This document shows, piece after piece, positions 46,375 through 55,131 of a DNA stretch of 64,000 bases. This DNA is from Sphingomonas yabuuchiae. Its GTDB lineage: Bacteria > Pseudomonadota > Alphaproteobacteria > Sphingomonadales > Sphingomonadaceae. The notes under the pieces were generated by a model, which saw nothing but the letters and a program-made list of their open reading frames with translations, ran no database searches and was not told where the DNA came from. Each line of letters begins with the position of its first letter. The first letter of the stretch is position 1. The position numbers and the translations under genes are program-made. The stretch spans positions 1 to 64,000 of the forward strand of contig NZ_JACHNX010000007.1 in the NCBI RefSeq assembly GCF_014199595.1, written 5' to 3'.

Positions 46375-47762
46375 TGAGCATGATGCAAGATCAATCCAGA
46401 CGCGCTTTCCTGAAGCGCAGCGCGCTGCTCGGCCTGGCCGGGACCGCCACCCCCTTCGTCTCCAGTCTGGCCGCGATCGGCGAGGCGGCGGCTGCCACCG
46501 CGTCCGACTATAAGGCGCTGGTGTGCGTGTTCCTCTATGGCGGCAACGACTATGCCAACACGCTGGTCCCGTATGACGAGGGAAGCTTTGCCGCCTATCG
46601 CACGGCCCGCGCCAATATCGGCTATCAGCGCGACGTGCTGGCGGGGACCGTGCTGAACCCGACGGTCGCCCTGCCCGATGGCCGCGCCTATGCGCTGTCG
46701 CCGAGCATGCCGGAGATGAGCCAGTTGTTCGCCGCCGGAAAGATGGCGGTCGCGCTGAACGTCGGCACGCTGGTCGAACCGACGACCAAGAGCCAGTATC
46801 AGCGCCGCACCGTGCAACTGCCGCCCAAGCTGTTCAGCCACAATGATCAGCAGAGCTTCTTCCAGGCGTCCAGCCCGGAGGGTGCGGGCAGCGGCTGGGG
46901 CGGGCGGATCGGCGACGTGTTCCAGAACGGCAACGGCAATGCCGCGCTGACCTGCATCAACACCAGCGGCAATGCGGTGTACCTGACCGGGCGCAACGCC
47001 ATCCAATATTCGGTCGGCACCGGCGGCCCGATCGCCCTGCTGAACAGCAGCCGCACGCTGTACGGATCATCGACCGCGCTCGACACGCTGCGCGCGCTGA
47101 TGACGACCGAGACCGGCCTTGCGATGGCCAACGAACATGCGCGGATCAGCAAGCGGTCGCTCGACATCCAGGCCCAGTTGAGCAGCGCGCTGGCCGGGGC
47201 ACCCGCCACCAATTTCCCGCTCTTCCCCTCGAACAACACGCTCGCCGACCAGCTGAAGATGGTCGCGCGGATGATCGCGGTGAACCAGACGCTGGGCCTG
47301 AAGCGGCAGGTGTTCTTCGTGTCGATGGGCGGGTTCGACCTGCACGACAATCTGGTCGCGCAGCATCCGGGTCTGCTCGCCAAAATATCCTCGGCGATGA
47401 AGGCCTTTTACGACACCACCGCCGCGATGGGCGTCGCCAACCAGGTGACCAGCTTCACTGCGTCTGACTTCGGCCGTACGCTCCAGTCGAACGACGACGG
47501 GTCGGACCATGGCTGGGGCGGCATGCACTTCATCGTTGGCGGCGCGGTTCGGGGGCAGCGTTTCTATGGCAAGGCGCCGATCGTCGGCACCAACACCAAT
47601 GACGATGTCGGCCAGGGCCGCCTGATCCCCACCATGTCGGTGGATCAATATGCCGCGACGCTGGCCAGCTGGTTCGGGATCGATTCGGGCGGCTTGCGCA
47701 CTGTGCTGCCCAATATCGGCAATTATGACTCCTCGACCTGGAACCAGGGGTTCATGGGATAG
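46374..47762 (+). CDS. DUF1501 domain-containing protein with Tat signal
   Basis: A 462-residue protein of the DUF1501 family (sulfatase-like alkaline phosphatase fold superfamily is the usual assignment). The N-terminus has a twin-arginine signal, SRRAFLKRS (residues 8-16), followed by LAGTATPFVSSLAA, so it is exported folded, perhaps with metal. FLYGGNDYANTLVPYDEG starts the mature domain, and TASDFGRTLQSNDDGSDHGWGG near 364-385 holds the Asp/His cluster. It starts at the ATG of TGATG, coupled to DUF1800. Gene pairs of this type are common in Proteobacteria and Planctomycetes. Function unknown. Confidence 0.88.
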   Translation: MSMMQDQSRRAFLKRSALLGLAGTATPFVSSLAAIGEAAAATASDYKALVCVFLYGGNDYANTLVPYDEGSFAAYRTARANIGYQRDVLAGTVLNPTVALPDGRAYALSPSMPEMSQLFAAGKMAVALNVGTLVEPTTKSQYQRRTVQLPPKLFSHNDQQSFFQASSPEGAGSGWGGRIGDVFQNGNGNAALTCINTSGNAVYLTGRNAIQYSVGTGGPIALLNSSRTLYGSSTALDTLRALMTTETGLAMANEHARISKRSLDIQAQLSSALAGAPATNFPLFPSNNTLADQLKMVARMIAVNQTLGLKRQVFFVSMGGFDLHDNLVAQHPGLLAKISSAMKAFYDTTAAMGVANQVTSFTASDFGRTLQSNDDGSDHGWGGMHFIVGGAVRGQRFYGKAPIVGTNTNDDVGQGRLIPTMSVDQYAATLASWFGIDSGGLRTVLPNIGNYDSSTWNQGFMG

Positions 47763-47923
47763 GCCGAAAGCCTTGTGACAATATAACATATTGATTTGAG
47801 GCAATTCTCCGATCATCGCCAATCGGAAAACTTAACCCTCGGATCGTCTGGCACCGGACCGCGCGGCCCCCATATGGGCGGCCGCGCCCGTCCGGTCGCG
47901 ATACAGATTCCAGAGGAGCTTCC
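47763..47923. promoter_or_regulatory. Spacer before alcohol dehydrogenase gene with inverted repeat
   Basis: The first 90 bases are AT-rich. A perfect inverted repeat, CAATAT-AAC-ATATTG, is at 47779-47793, with TTGATTTGAGG just after. It could be an operator or promoter element for the alcohol dehydrogenase gene. A strong ribosome site AGAGGAGC precedes the ATG at 47924. Confidence 0.4.
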
Positions 47924-48985
47924 ATGCCCACTCCCGCCAAGGGTTATGCCGCCCAGTCGGCCGAAACCCCGCTCGCCCCCTTTTCCTTCGAGCGTCGCGA
48001 CCCGCAGGGCGACGATGTCGCGATCGACATCCTTTATTGCGGCGTCTGCCATTCCGACCTGCACACCGCGCGCGGCGAATGGGCGGGCACCCAATATCCG
48101 TGCGTGCCGGGACATGAGATCGTCGGCCGCGTGACCGCCGTCGGCGGCGACGTGACCCGGTACAAGGTCGGCGATCTGGTCGGTGTCGGCTGCATGGTCG
48201 ACAGCTGCGGCCACTGCCCGTCCTGCCATGACGGCGAAGAGCAATATTGCGAGACGACCGGTTTCGTCGGCACCTATAACGGCCCCGATCCCGTGCTGGG
48301 CGGCCATACCTTTGGTGGCTATTCCGACCATATCGTGGTCAAGCAAGGCTTCGTCCTGAAGATCAACCATGACGAGGGCGATCTGGCCGCCGTCGCGCCG
48401 CTGCTGTGCGCCGGGATCACCACCTATTCGCCGCTGCGCCACTGGAAGGTCGGGCCGGGCCAGAAGGTCGGCATCGTCGGCCTCGGCGGCCTTGGTCATA
48501 TGGGCGTGAAGATCGCCGCCGCCATGGGGGCCGAGGTGTACGTCTTCTCGACCTCGCCCAACAAGGCCGAGGATGCCAAGCGGCTGGGTGCCAAGGGCCT
48601 GATCGTGTCGAAGGACGAGGCGCAGATGGCAGAGCATGCCAACAGCTTCGACTTCATCCTGAACACCGTCGCGGCCCCGCATAACCTCGACGCGTTCCTG
48701 ATGCTGTTGAAGCGCGACGGGACGATGACGCTGGTCGGCGTGCCCGATTCGCCGCACCCCTCGCCCTCGGTCGGCAACCTCGTCTTCCGCCGCCGTTCGC
48801 TGGCGGGCTCGCTGATCGGCGGCATCGCCGAGACGCAGGAGATGCTCGATTTCTGTCATGAGCATGGCCTGACCGCCGACATCGAGATGATCGCGATGGA
48901 CGAGGTCAACACCGCCTATGACCGGATGCAGAAAAGCGATGTTAAGTATCGCTTCGTCATCGACATGGCGACGTTGAAGGGCTGA
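47924..48985 (+). CDS. NAD(P)-dependent zinc alcohol dehydrogenase (CAD family)
   Basis: A 353-residue MDR alcohol dehydrogenase of the cinnamyl-alcohol/YahK type, interconverting aldehydes and alcohols with NADP(H). Catalytic zinc ligands are CGVCHSDLH (residues 39-47), GHEIVGRV and Cys near 158; the structural zinc has CGHCPSC plus EEQYC (about 92-108). The [13 protein letters not shown] nucleotide motif is at about 185-197. Substrate is unknown; this class acts on aromatic and medium-chain aldehydes. AGAGGAG stands before the ATG. It lies in the segment that separates ctaD from ctaB. Confidence 0.92.
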   Translation: MPTPAKGYAAQSAETPLAPFSFERRDPQGDDVAIDILYCGVCHSDLHTARGEWAGTQYPCVPGHEIVGRVTAVGGDVTRYKVGDLVGVGCMVDSCGHCPSCHDGEEQYCETTGFVGTYNGPDPVLGGHTFGGYSDHIVVKQGFVLKINHDEGDLAAVAPLLCAGITTYSPLRHWKVGPGQKVGIVGLGGLGHMGVKIAAAMGAEVYVFSTSPNKAEDAKRLGAKGLIVSKDEAQMAEHANSFDFILNTVAAPHNLDAFLMLLKRDGTMTLVGVPDSPHPSPSVGNLVFRRRSLAGSLIGGIAETQEMLDFCHEHGLTADIEMIAMDEVNTAYDRMQKSDVKYRFVIDMATLKG

Positions 48986-49005
48986 TACGCGCGCTTTGAT
49001 CTTGG

Positions 49006-49116
49006 CACGCCCCTCCCGCAAGCGGGAGGGGATGGGGGAGGGCAGGCCACGGGCGATGGTCTCGGTGAGACTCCCTGCCCTCCCCCTATCCCCCTCCCGC
49101 CTGCGGGAGGGGGTGC
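49006..49116. repeat. CT-rich palindromic repeat, kind C (alcohol dehydrogenase-ctaB gap)
   Basis: The left hairpin CCCCTCCCGCAAGCGGGAGGGG and the right hairpin CCCCCTCCCGCCTGCGGGAGGGGG (arms CCCTCCCGC and GCGGGAGGG) flank a core with GCGATGGTCTCGGTGAGAC. The reverse complement of the same core is at 60571-60673. It begins 21 bases after the alcohol dehydrogenase stop. Confidence 0.8.
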
Positions 49117-49199
49117 GAGTTTGGCGAGCGGCAGTATCCCTTCCAAGACACCCGCTTCGATTGCCCCCCTCTCCCCCAAGCCCTATATGCGGGGCTCCC

Positions 49200-50099
49200 A
49201 TGTCCAGCATTCCCTCCTCCGTCTTCGTTCCCGCCGACTGGCGCGACTTCCTGGCGCTCACCAAGCCGCGGGTGATGACGCTGGTGGTGTTCACCGGCCT
49301 GTGCGGGATGCTGGCGGCCCCTGTCGGCGTCGATCCGGTCATCGGCTTCACTGCCATATTGTGCATCGCGCTGGGCGCGGGCGCGGCGGGGGCGCTGAAC
49401 CAATGGTATGAGGCGGACCTCGACGCGCTGATGAAGCGCACCGCCAAGCGGCCGCTGCCCGCCGGGCGCATGACCCGCGAATCGGCGCTGCATTTCGGCG
49501 TGGGGCTGGCCTGTTTCTCGGTCCTGCTGATGGGGCTGGCGGTCAATTACGTCGCCGCCGGGATCCTGACCGTCTCCATCCTCTTCTATGTGCTGGTCTA
49601 CACCGTCTGGCTGAAGCGGCGGACGCCGCAGAATATCGTCATCGGCGGCGCGGCGGGCGCGTTTCCGCCGCTGATCGGCTGGGCGGCGGCGACCGGCGAG
49701 ATCGCGCTCCTCCCCTTCCTGCTGTTCAGCCTGGTCTTTCTGTGGACGCCGCCGCATTTCTGGGCGCTCGCGCTGTTCGTGAAGACCGATTACGCCAATG
49801 CGGGCGTGCCGATGCTGCCCGTGGTCGCGGGCGAGCGGGTGACGCGCGCCCAGATCGGGCTCTACACCATCCCGATGGCCATCGCCGCCGTCGCGCCCTG
49901 GCCGCTGGGGCTGACGGGGCCGATCTATGGCGTGATCGCGACCGCCGGAACGGCGCTGTTCGCCGCCTATGCCGCCATCGTCGCCTTCCGCCACACCCAG
50001 CCCGAGGATTTGATGAAGCCCGAGAAGCGGCTGTTCAAATATTCGATCCTCTATCTTTTCCTTCTCTTTGGCGCGCTGGTGGTGGATCGTTGGGCATGA
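49200..50099 (+). CDS. ctaB: Heme o synthase (protoheme IX farnesyltransferase)
   Basis: A 299-residue polytopic UbiA-family prenyltransferase that adds a farnesyl group to heme b to make heme o for the aa3 oxidase. [18 protein letters not shown] opens the core, [26 protein letters not shown] holds the first Asp-rich motif (NxxxDxxxD, residues about 65-90), and [13 protein letters not shown] follows later. Nine helices are expected. The ATG at 49200 is preferred; a start at 48996 lies in the repeat. It overlaps the next small gene by four bases. Confidence 0.95.
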   Translation: MSSIPSSVFVPADWRDFLALTKPRVMTLVVFTGLCGMLAAPVGVDPVIGFTAILCIALGAGAAGALNQWYEADLDALMKRTAKRPLPAGRMTRESALHFGVGLACFSVLLMGLAVNYVAAGILTVSILFYVLVYTVWLKRRTPQNIVIGGAAGAFPPLIGWAAATGEIALLPFLLFSLVFLWTPPHFWALALFVKTDYANAGVPMLPVVAGERVTRAQIGLYTIPMAIAAVAPWPLGLTGPIYGVIATAGTALFAAYAAIVAFRHTQPEDLMKPEKRLFKYSILYLFLLFGALVVDRWA

Positions 50100-50230
50100 C
50101 GCCTGACGATTCGAATCGGATTCGCGCCAAGCAGCGCGCCCGCGCCACCGCCATGGCCCTGCTGCTCGGCTTTCTGGTGGTGCTGATCTTCTTCATCACC
50201 CTGTCGAAAATCCGGTCGGGCATGCACTGA
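50096..50230 (+). CDS. Small single-helix protein of the oxidase operon
   Basis: A 44-residue protein with a charged N-terminus ([11 protein letters not shown]) and one membrane helix (about residues 19-37). It overlaps ctaB by four bases and ctaG by one (TGATG), so its translation is clearly tied to both. A small membrane protein in this slot, sometimes called coxF in Bradyrhizobium-type clusters, is common in Alphaproteobacteria; it may help cytochrome oxidase assembly or copper delivery. The gene is too short for most gene finders. Confidence 0.8.
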   Translation: MTPDDSNRIRAKQRARATAMALLLGFLVVLIFFITLSKIRSGMH

Positions 50231-50769
50231 TGCGACTGACGCGCCAGGGTCGGACGGTTGCGCTGGCGATCTTCGGCGTGGTGTTCATGACCGGCCTCGC
50301 CTTTGCCAGCGTGCCGCTCTACCGCATGTTCTGCCAGGTGACGGGTTATCAGGGCACGACCCAGCGGGGCAGTCAGGCCCCCGGCAGCGTCCACCGCCAG
50401 ATCACGGTCAATTTCGACGCCAACGTCTCCTCGCGCCTCGCCTGGACCTTCAAGCCCGAGAACCCGCACGAGACCGTCGATATCGGCGCGCGCGACATGG
50501 TGTTCTTCACCGCCACCAACAACGCGAAGGTGCCGGTCACCGGCACCGCGACGTTTAACGTCACCCCCGATCAGGCAGGCCGCTATTTCACCAAGATCCA
50601 ATGCTTCTGCTTCACCCAGCAGACGCTGAAACCCGGCGAGACGGCGCGGATGCCGGTCATCTTCTTCATCGACCCGAAGATCCTGAAGGACCCCGACGCG
50701 CGCGACATCGAGACCATCACCCTGTCCTACACATTTTACCCGGTGGATTCGGCGAAGAAAGCGGGTTAG
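50230..50769 (+). CDS. ctaG: Cytochrome c oxidase assembly protein CtaG (Cox11)
   Basis: A 179-residue copper chaperone that delivers copper to CuB of subunit I. One N-terminal helix (about 11-31) is followed by the MFCQVTGYQGTTQ block and the periplasmic beta-domain with the copper-binding IQCFCFTQQTLKPGE (CxC near residues 124-126). DPDARDIETITLSYTFYPV closes the domain. The ATG of TGATG at 50230 couples it to the small protein. ctaE follows 37 bp later. Confidence 0.95.
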   Translation: MRLTRQGRTVALAIFGVVFMTGLAFASVPLYRMFCQVTGYQGTTQRGSQAPGSVHRQITVNFDANVSSRLAWTFKPENPHETVDIGARDMVFFTATNNAKVPVTGTATFNVTPDQAGRYFTKIQCFCFTQQTLKPGETARMPVIFFIDPKILKDPDARDIETITLSYTFYPVDSAKKAG

Positions 50770-50806
50770 CCTGTCCCCAAAATAGCAAAAACATAGGGAC
50801 GGGATC

Positions 50807-51718
50807 ATGGCTGGCGCGAAGAACCACGACTATCATATCCTGCCGCCGAGCCCCTGGCCGCTGGCCAGTTCGATGTCGGCGCTGTTGATGGCCTCCGGCG
50901 CGATCATGTGGATGCACAGCGTGCAGGGCGGCGGCTGGGCGTTCCTGGCGGGCCTGGCGGCGGTGCTGTTCTGCATGGGCAGCTGGTGGGCGGACGTGGT
51001 GCGCGAGGCGCATCATGGCGACCATACCCCCGTCGTGCAGCTGCATTTCCGATACGGCATGATCCTGTTCATCGCATCGGAAGTGATGTTTTTCGTCGGC
51101 TGGTTCTGGGCCTTTTTCGACTTCGCGCTATTCCCGACCGCCATGAGCTTCGTCGACGGACAGGTCGAGCGCGCGACCGAGGGCGCCGCCGCCATCGCCG
51201 CGACCTGGCCGCCCAAGGGGCTGGAGGTGATCGATGCCTTTAAGCTGCCGCTTCTCAACACGCTGATCCTGCTGACCAGCGGCACCACCGTCACCTGGGC
51301 GCATCATGCGCTGATCCACAACCAGCGCGGCGGCGAGAAGCGCGGCCTGTGGGGTGCGCTGGGCGTGGGCGACCGCGACGGCGTGCTCAAGGGCCTGTGG
51401 CTGACCGTGATCCTGGGCCTGATCTTCAGCGCGATCCAGGCCTATGAATACATGCACGCGCCCTTCCCGTTCAAGGGCATCAACTATGGCGCGGCCTTCT
51501 TCATGGCGACCGGCTTCCATGGTTTCCACGTCATCGTCGGCACCGTCTTCCTGATCGTCTGCCTGATCCGCGCCTATCGCGGCGACTTCACGCCCCGCCA
51601 GCATTTCGGGTTCGAGGCGGCGGCCTGGTACTGGCATTTCGTCGACGTGGTGTGGCTGTTCCTGTTCGTCACCATCTATGTCTGGGGTGGCTGGGGCGCG
51701 CCGGTTCATAGTGGCTGA
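50807..51718 (+). CDS. ctaE: Cytochrome c oxidase subunit III
   Basis: A 303-residue seven-helix subunit that stabilises the catalytic core. The N-terminal HDYHILPPSPWPLASS and FRYGMILFIASEVMFFVGWFWAFFD are family signatures, the latter with the conserved Glu (about residue 90). GFHGFHVIVGTVFLIVCLIR and FEAAAWYWHFVDVVWLFLF are the C-terminal blocks. Its stop lies within the start of the DUF983 gene. The 37-bp gap from ctaG contains a weak GTCCC/GGGAC hairpin. Confidence 0.96.
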   Translation: MAGAKNHDYHILPPSPWPLASSMSALLMASGAIMWMHSVQGGGWAFLAGLAAVLFCMGSWWADVVREAHHGDHTPVVQLHFRYGMILFIASEVMFFVGWFWAFFDFALFPTAMSFVDGQVERATEGAAAIAATWPPKGLEVIDAFKLPLLNTLILLTSGTTVTWAHHALIHNQRGGEKRGLWGALGVGDRDGVLKGLWLTVILGLIFSAIQAYEYMHAPFPFKGINYGAAFFMATGFHGFHVIVGTVFLIVCLIRAYRGDFTPRQHFGFEAAAWYWHFVDVVWLFLFVTIYVWGGWGAPVHSG

Positions 51719-52133
51719 GTTTACGCCTCCGACCATCGCGCAGGCGGCATTTCAGGGGCTGTGTCCGCGTTGCGGCCAGCCCCATTTGTTTGCAGGGCCG
51801 GTCTTCTCGACGAAGGTGACGACCTTTGCCGATGCGTGCGCCGCGTGCGGGCTGGACTTCACCCGGTTCAATGTCGGCGATGGCCCGGCCGCGTTCCTGA
51901 CGCTGATCCTGGGCACGATCATCACCATCGCGGCCATCACCGTCGAGCTGACCCTGCATCCGCCGCTGTGGCTGCAAATGGCGATCTGGCTGCCGCTGAC
52001 CGCGATCGGCGTGGTCTATAGCTTGCGCATCGCCAAGAGTGCGCTGATGGCGGCCGAATATCGCAACGAGGCGCGTGAGGGGGCCGTGGTTCGCCCCGAA
52101 GACGATGAAGACGCCCGAGACGGTGAGTCATGA
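51711..52133 (+). CDS. DUF983 zinc-ribbon membrane protein
   Basis: A 140-residue protein with a CPRC...CAAC zinc-ribbon-like pair (Cys at about 19, 22, 46 and 49) and two helices (about 62-84 and 88-108). This is DUF983, regularly found in oxidase operons; the role is unknown but probably concerns assembly. A GTG at 51711 overlaps the ctaE stop by eight bases; no in-frame ATG gives a better start. Its end overlaps the SURF1 gene (ATGA). Confidence 0.85.
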   Translation: MAEFTPPTIAQAAFQGLCPRCGQPHLFAGPVFSTKVTTFADACAACGLDFTRFNVGDGPAAFLTLILGTIITIAAITVELTLHPPLWLQMAIWLPLTAIGVVYSLRIAKSALMAAEYRNEAREGAVVRPEDDEDARDGES

Positions 52134-52750
52134 AGCGCCTGCCCGTCCTGCCCACGCTGATCGTCGGTCTGGCGGTCGCGGCGATGATCGCGCTGGGCCT
52201 GTGGCAGTTGTTAGACCGGCTGCCGAAAAAGGAAGCCTATCTGGCGCAGCTCGCCGCCAATCCGGCGCGCCCCGTCATCGCCTTTCCGCTGTTCCCGGAC
52301 GACAGCCTGCTCTTCCGCCGCACGGTCGCCGATTGCCGCTCGCCGCTCGCCATCCGCCGCGCAGGCGCCGGGGCGGCGGGATTCCGCCTGATCGCCACCT
52401 GTTCGGTGCCGCAGGGATCGCTGCAGGTGCAACTGGGCACGACCCATGATCCGCGCGCGGTGAGCCATTGGCCGGGCGGTCGCGTGAGCGGCTATGTCTC
52501 CCATGCGCCCGACAGCCGGTCGTTGCTCCAGTCGGCCTTCGACCATCGGCCGCAGGACATGCTGCTGGTCGCCGACACCCCCGCCCCCGGCCTCGATGCG
52601 AACCCCCGCCCGGGGATCGACGGGATACCCAACAACCATCTCGCCTATGCGCTGCAATGGTTCCTGTTTGCCGCCATCGCCGCAATTATCTATGTTTTGG
52701 CGGTCTCTCGGCGCAATCGAATGGTTGTGGTACGCAACGCACCCCGTTAA
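52130..52750 (+). CDS. SURF1-family cytochrome oxidase assembly protein
   Basis: A 206-residue inner-membrane protein with an N-terminal helix (about 7-25), a periplasmic domain and a C-terminal helix (about 175-196), as in Shy1/SURF1. It helps insert heme a into subunit I. The typical NNHLAYALQWFLFA stretch near 168-181 is present, as is LTGLGLWQLL-like AMIALGLWQLLDRLPKK near 18-34 (family GxWQxxR region). It overlaps DUF983 by four bases and is followed 13 bp later by thrC. Confidence 0.9.
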   Translation: MKRLPVLPTLIVGLAVAAMIALGLWQLLDRLPKKEAYLAQLAANPARPVIAFPLFPDDSLLFRRTVADCRSPLAIRRAGAGAAGFRLIATCSVPQGSLQVQLGTTHDPRAVSHWPGGRVSGYVSHAPDSRSLLQSAFDHRPQDMLLVADTPAPGLDANPRPGIDGIPNNHLAYALQWFLFAAIAAIIYVLAVSRRNRMVVVRNAPR

Positions 52751-52763
52751 GCCGCAGCGCATC

Positions 52764-54152
52764 ATGCGCTATCACAGTACCCGTGGCTCTGCCCCCGTCC
52801 TCGATTTCCGGGGTGCGACCCTGGCCGGTCTCGCCAGCGATGGCGGGCTCTACGTGCCCGAGACCTGGCCGACCCTGACCCGCCAAGAGATTGAGGGGCT
52901 GGCGGGCCTGTCCTATGCGCAGACCGCCGCAAAGATCATGGCGCCGTTCATCGGCGACAGCCTGACCGCAGAGGAACTCCAGGGCCTGTGCGACGCCGCC
53001 TATGGTCGTTTCTCGCACGCGGCCGTCACGCCCTTGGTCCAGCTCGACCATGACCAGTGGCTGTTGGAGCTGTTCCACGGCCCCACGCTGGCGTTCAAGG
53101 ACGTCGCGCTCCAGATGCTGGGCCTGCTGTTCGAGCGGTTTCTGCGCGGCACCGACACCCGGCTGACCATCGTCGGTGCGACCAGCGGCGACACCGGATC
53201 GGCCGCGATCGATGCGGTGGCGGGGCGTGCCAATATCGACATCTTCATGCTGCACCCGGCGGGCCGCGTCACCGAGATCCAGCGCCGCCAGATGACGACG
53301 GTGCTCGCCCCCAACGTCCACAACATCGCGATCGAGGGCAATTTCGACGACGCGCAGGCGCTGGTGAAGGCGATGTTCAACGACCGCGCCTTTGCCGACC
53401 GCCACACCCTGTCGGCAGTCAATTCGATCAACTGGGCGCGGTTGATGGCGCAGGTCGTCTATTATTACTACGCCGCCGTCCGGCTGGGCGCGCCGGGCAA
53501 GCGCATCGCCTTCTCGGTGCCGACGGGCAATTTCGGCGACGTGTTCGCCGGTTATGTGGCCGCGCGCATGGGCCTGCCCATCGAGCGGCTGATCGTCGCG
53601 ACCAACGTCAACGACATCCTCCACCGCGCGCTATCGTCGGGCGACTATTCCAAGGGGCAGGTCCAGGCGACCGCCACCCCTTCGATGGACATCCAGGTCA
53701 GCTCGAATTTCGAGCGGCTGCTGTTCGACGCCAATGGCCGCGACGGCGCGGCGCTGGCTGCGCAGATGAAGGGCTTCGAGGGTACGGGCGCGATGCGGCT
53801 GACCAATGCGCAGAGCCAGAATATCGCCCCGCTCTTCACCAGCGCGCGCGTGGACGCCGATGACATGAGCCGCGCGATGCGCTGGGCGGCGGACGAGGCC
53901 GGGCAGATCCTCGACCCGCATACCGGCATCGCCCTGTCCGCTGCGCGCAAGAGCGGGCTGGACGTGCCGGTGGTGACGCTGGCCACCGCGCACCCGGCCA
54001 AGTTCACCGATGCGGTCGAGCGCGCGACCGGCAGCCGCCCCGCGCTGCCCCGCCGCGTCGGCGACCTGTTCGAGCGCGAGGAACGCTATACCACCCTGCC
54101 CGCCACCTTCGACGCGGTGACGGCCTTTATCGACGGGCATGGTTTGCGCTAA
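52764..54152 (+). CDS. thrC: Threonine synthase
   Basis: A 462-residue PLP enzyme converting O-phosphohomoserine to threonine. The N-terminal YHSTRGSAPVLDFRGATLAGLASDGGLYVPE has the family opening (RG..FRGATLAGLASDGGLYVPE). The PLP lysine is in HGPTLAFKDVALQ (about residue 111), and GATSGDTGSAAIDAVAGR is the phosphate loop. Length is that of the long-form enzyme. It follows the SURF1 gene by 13 bp; oxidase-thrC adjacency is a sphingomonad feature. Confidence 0.94.
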   Translation: MRYHSTRGSAPVLDFRGATLAGLASDGGLYVPETWPTLTRQEIEGLAGLSYAQTAAKIMAPFIGDSLTAEELQGLCDAAYGRFSHAAVTPLVQLDHDQWLLELFHGPTLAFKDVALQMLGLLFERFLRGTDTRLTIVGATSGDTGSAAIDAVAGRANIDIFMLHPAGRVTEIQRRQMTTVLAPNVHNIAIEGNFDDAQALVKAMFNDRAFADRHTLSAVNSINWARLMAQVVYYYYAAVRLGAPGKRIAFSVPTGNFGDVFAGYVAARMGLPIERLIVATNVNDILHRALSSGDYSKGQVQATATPSMDIQVSSNFERLLFDANGRDGAALAAQMKGFEGTGAMRLTNAQSQNIAPLFTSARVDADDMSRAMRWAADEAGQILDPHTGIALSAARKSGLDVPVVTLATAHPAKFTDAVERATGSRPALPRRVGDLFEREERYTTLPATFDAVTAFIDGHGLR

Positions 54153-54161
54153 CGCACTCCC

Positions 54162-55031
54162 ATGAAACTCGAAACGATGATCGGCGAGCCCTGGGCGGAT
54201 TACGGGCTCGTCGACTCCGGCCATGGCCGCAAGCTGGAACGCTATGGCCGGTTCCGCTTCATCCGCCCCGAACCGCAGGCGATGTGGGCCCCCGCGACCA
54301 CCGACTGGCGCGCGGCGGCCGAGTTCGTGCCCGGATCGGACGAGGATGGCGGCGGCCGCTGGAACTTCAACGAACCGGTCCCGCGCGACGGCTGGCCGCT
54401 CAAGTGGAACGAGGTGCGCTTCACCGCGCAGAACACGCCGTTCCGCCATCTGGGCTTCTTCCCCGACATGGCGCCGGTGTGGAGCTGGATGCGCGAGCAG
54501 GTCGACGGGATGGCCGAGCCCGAATGCATGAATCTGTTCGGTTATACCGGTGTCGGCACGCTGGCGATGGCGAGCGCGGGCGCCAAGATGGTCCATGTCG
54601 ACGCGTCCAAGAAATCGGTCGAGGCGGCACGCGGCAATGCGATGCTGTCGGGTCTGGGCGATGCGCCGGTCCGCTGGATCATCGACGACGCCGCCAAGTT
54701 CGTCGCGCGCGAGGTGCGGCGCGGCCGGCGCTACGACGGCATCCTGCTCGACCCGCCGAAGTACGGACGCGGGCCGGAGGGCGAGGTCTGGCGGTTGGAG
54801 GAGGATCTACCCGGCCTGATCGCCAATTGCCGCCAGTTGCTGGACGCCGATTCGCGCTTCCTGTTCCTGACGGTGTATGCGGTGCGCATGTCGGCGATGG
54901 CGATCGGCGAGATGATGCGCCAGGTGATGGCCGATCTTCCCGGCAAGGTGGAATGCGGCGAACTCGGCGTGCGCGAGGAAGCCCGCGGCCTGACCCTGCC
55001 CACCGCCATCTGGGCGCGGTGGAGCCGGTAA
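54162..55031 (+). CDS. Class I SAM-dependent methyltransferase (RlmI-like)
   Basis: A 289-residue methyltransferase resembling RlmI-type 23S rRNA (cytosine-C5) enzymes without the PUA domain. NLFGYTGVGTLAMASAGAKMVHVDASKKS (about residues 127-150; motif I NLFGYTG and acidic D) is followed by ILLDPPKYGRGPEG, the catalytic DPPK motif (about 196-208). The substrate is probably RNA but this is not certain. The ATG at 54162 starts 10 bp after thrC, so it may share its transcript. A palindromic repeat lies just after the stop. Confidence 0.82.
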   Translation: MKLETMIGEPWADYGLVDSGHGRKLERYGRFRFIRPEPQAMWAPATTDWRAAAEFVPGSDEDGGGRWNFNEPVPRDGWPLKWNEVRFTAQNTPFRHLGFFPDMAPVWSWMREQVDGMAEPECMNLFGYTGVGTLAMASAGAKMVHVDASKKSVEAARGNAMLSGLGDAPVRWIIDDAAKFVAREVRRGRRYDGILLDPPKYGRGPEGEVWRLEEDLPGLIANCRQLLDADSRFLFLTVYAVRMSAMAIGEMMRQVMADLPGKVECGELGVREEARGLTLPTAIWARWSR

Positions 55032-55041
55032 GCAAAAACCT

Positions 55042-55122
55042 CCGTTCAGCCTGAGCGAAGTCGAAGGCCGCGCCAGATCATAGCGGCGGGGCGTGGGCTT
55101 CGACTTCGCTCAGCATGAACGG
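55042..55122. repeat. Palindromic repeat, kind D (CGTTCAGCCTGAGCGAAG)
   Basis: CCGTTCAGCCTGAGCGAAGT and GAAGG (55042-55067) and its reverse, CTTCGACTTCGCTCAGCATG with AACGG (55098-55122), form an inverted pair with a 30-bp centre. The unit sits between convergent genes; a further single copy is inside the 13264-13531 array. The palindrome is a common kind of interspersed repeat in sphingomonad genomes. Confidence 0.75.
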
Positions 55123-55131
55123 GGCGGGGGG

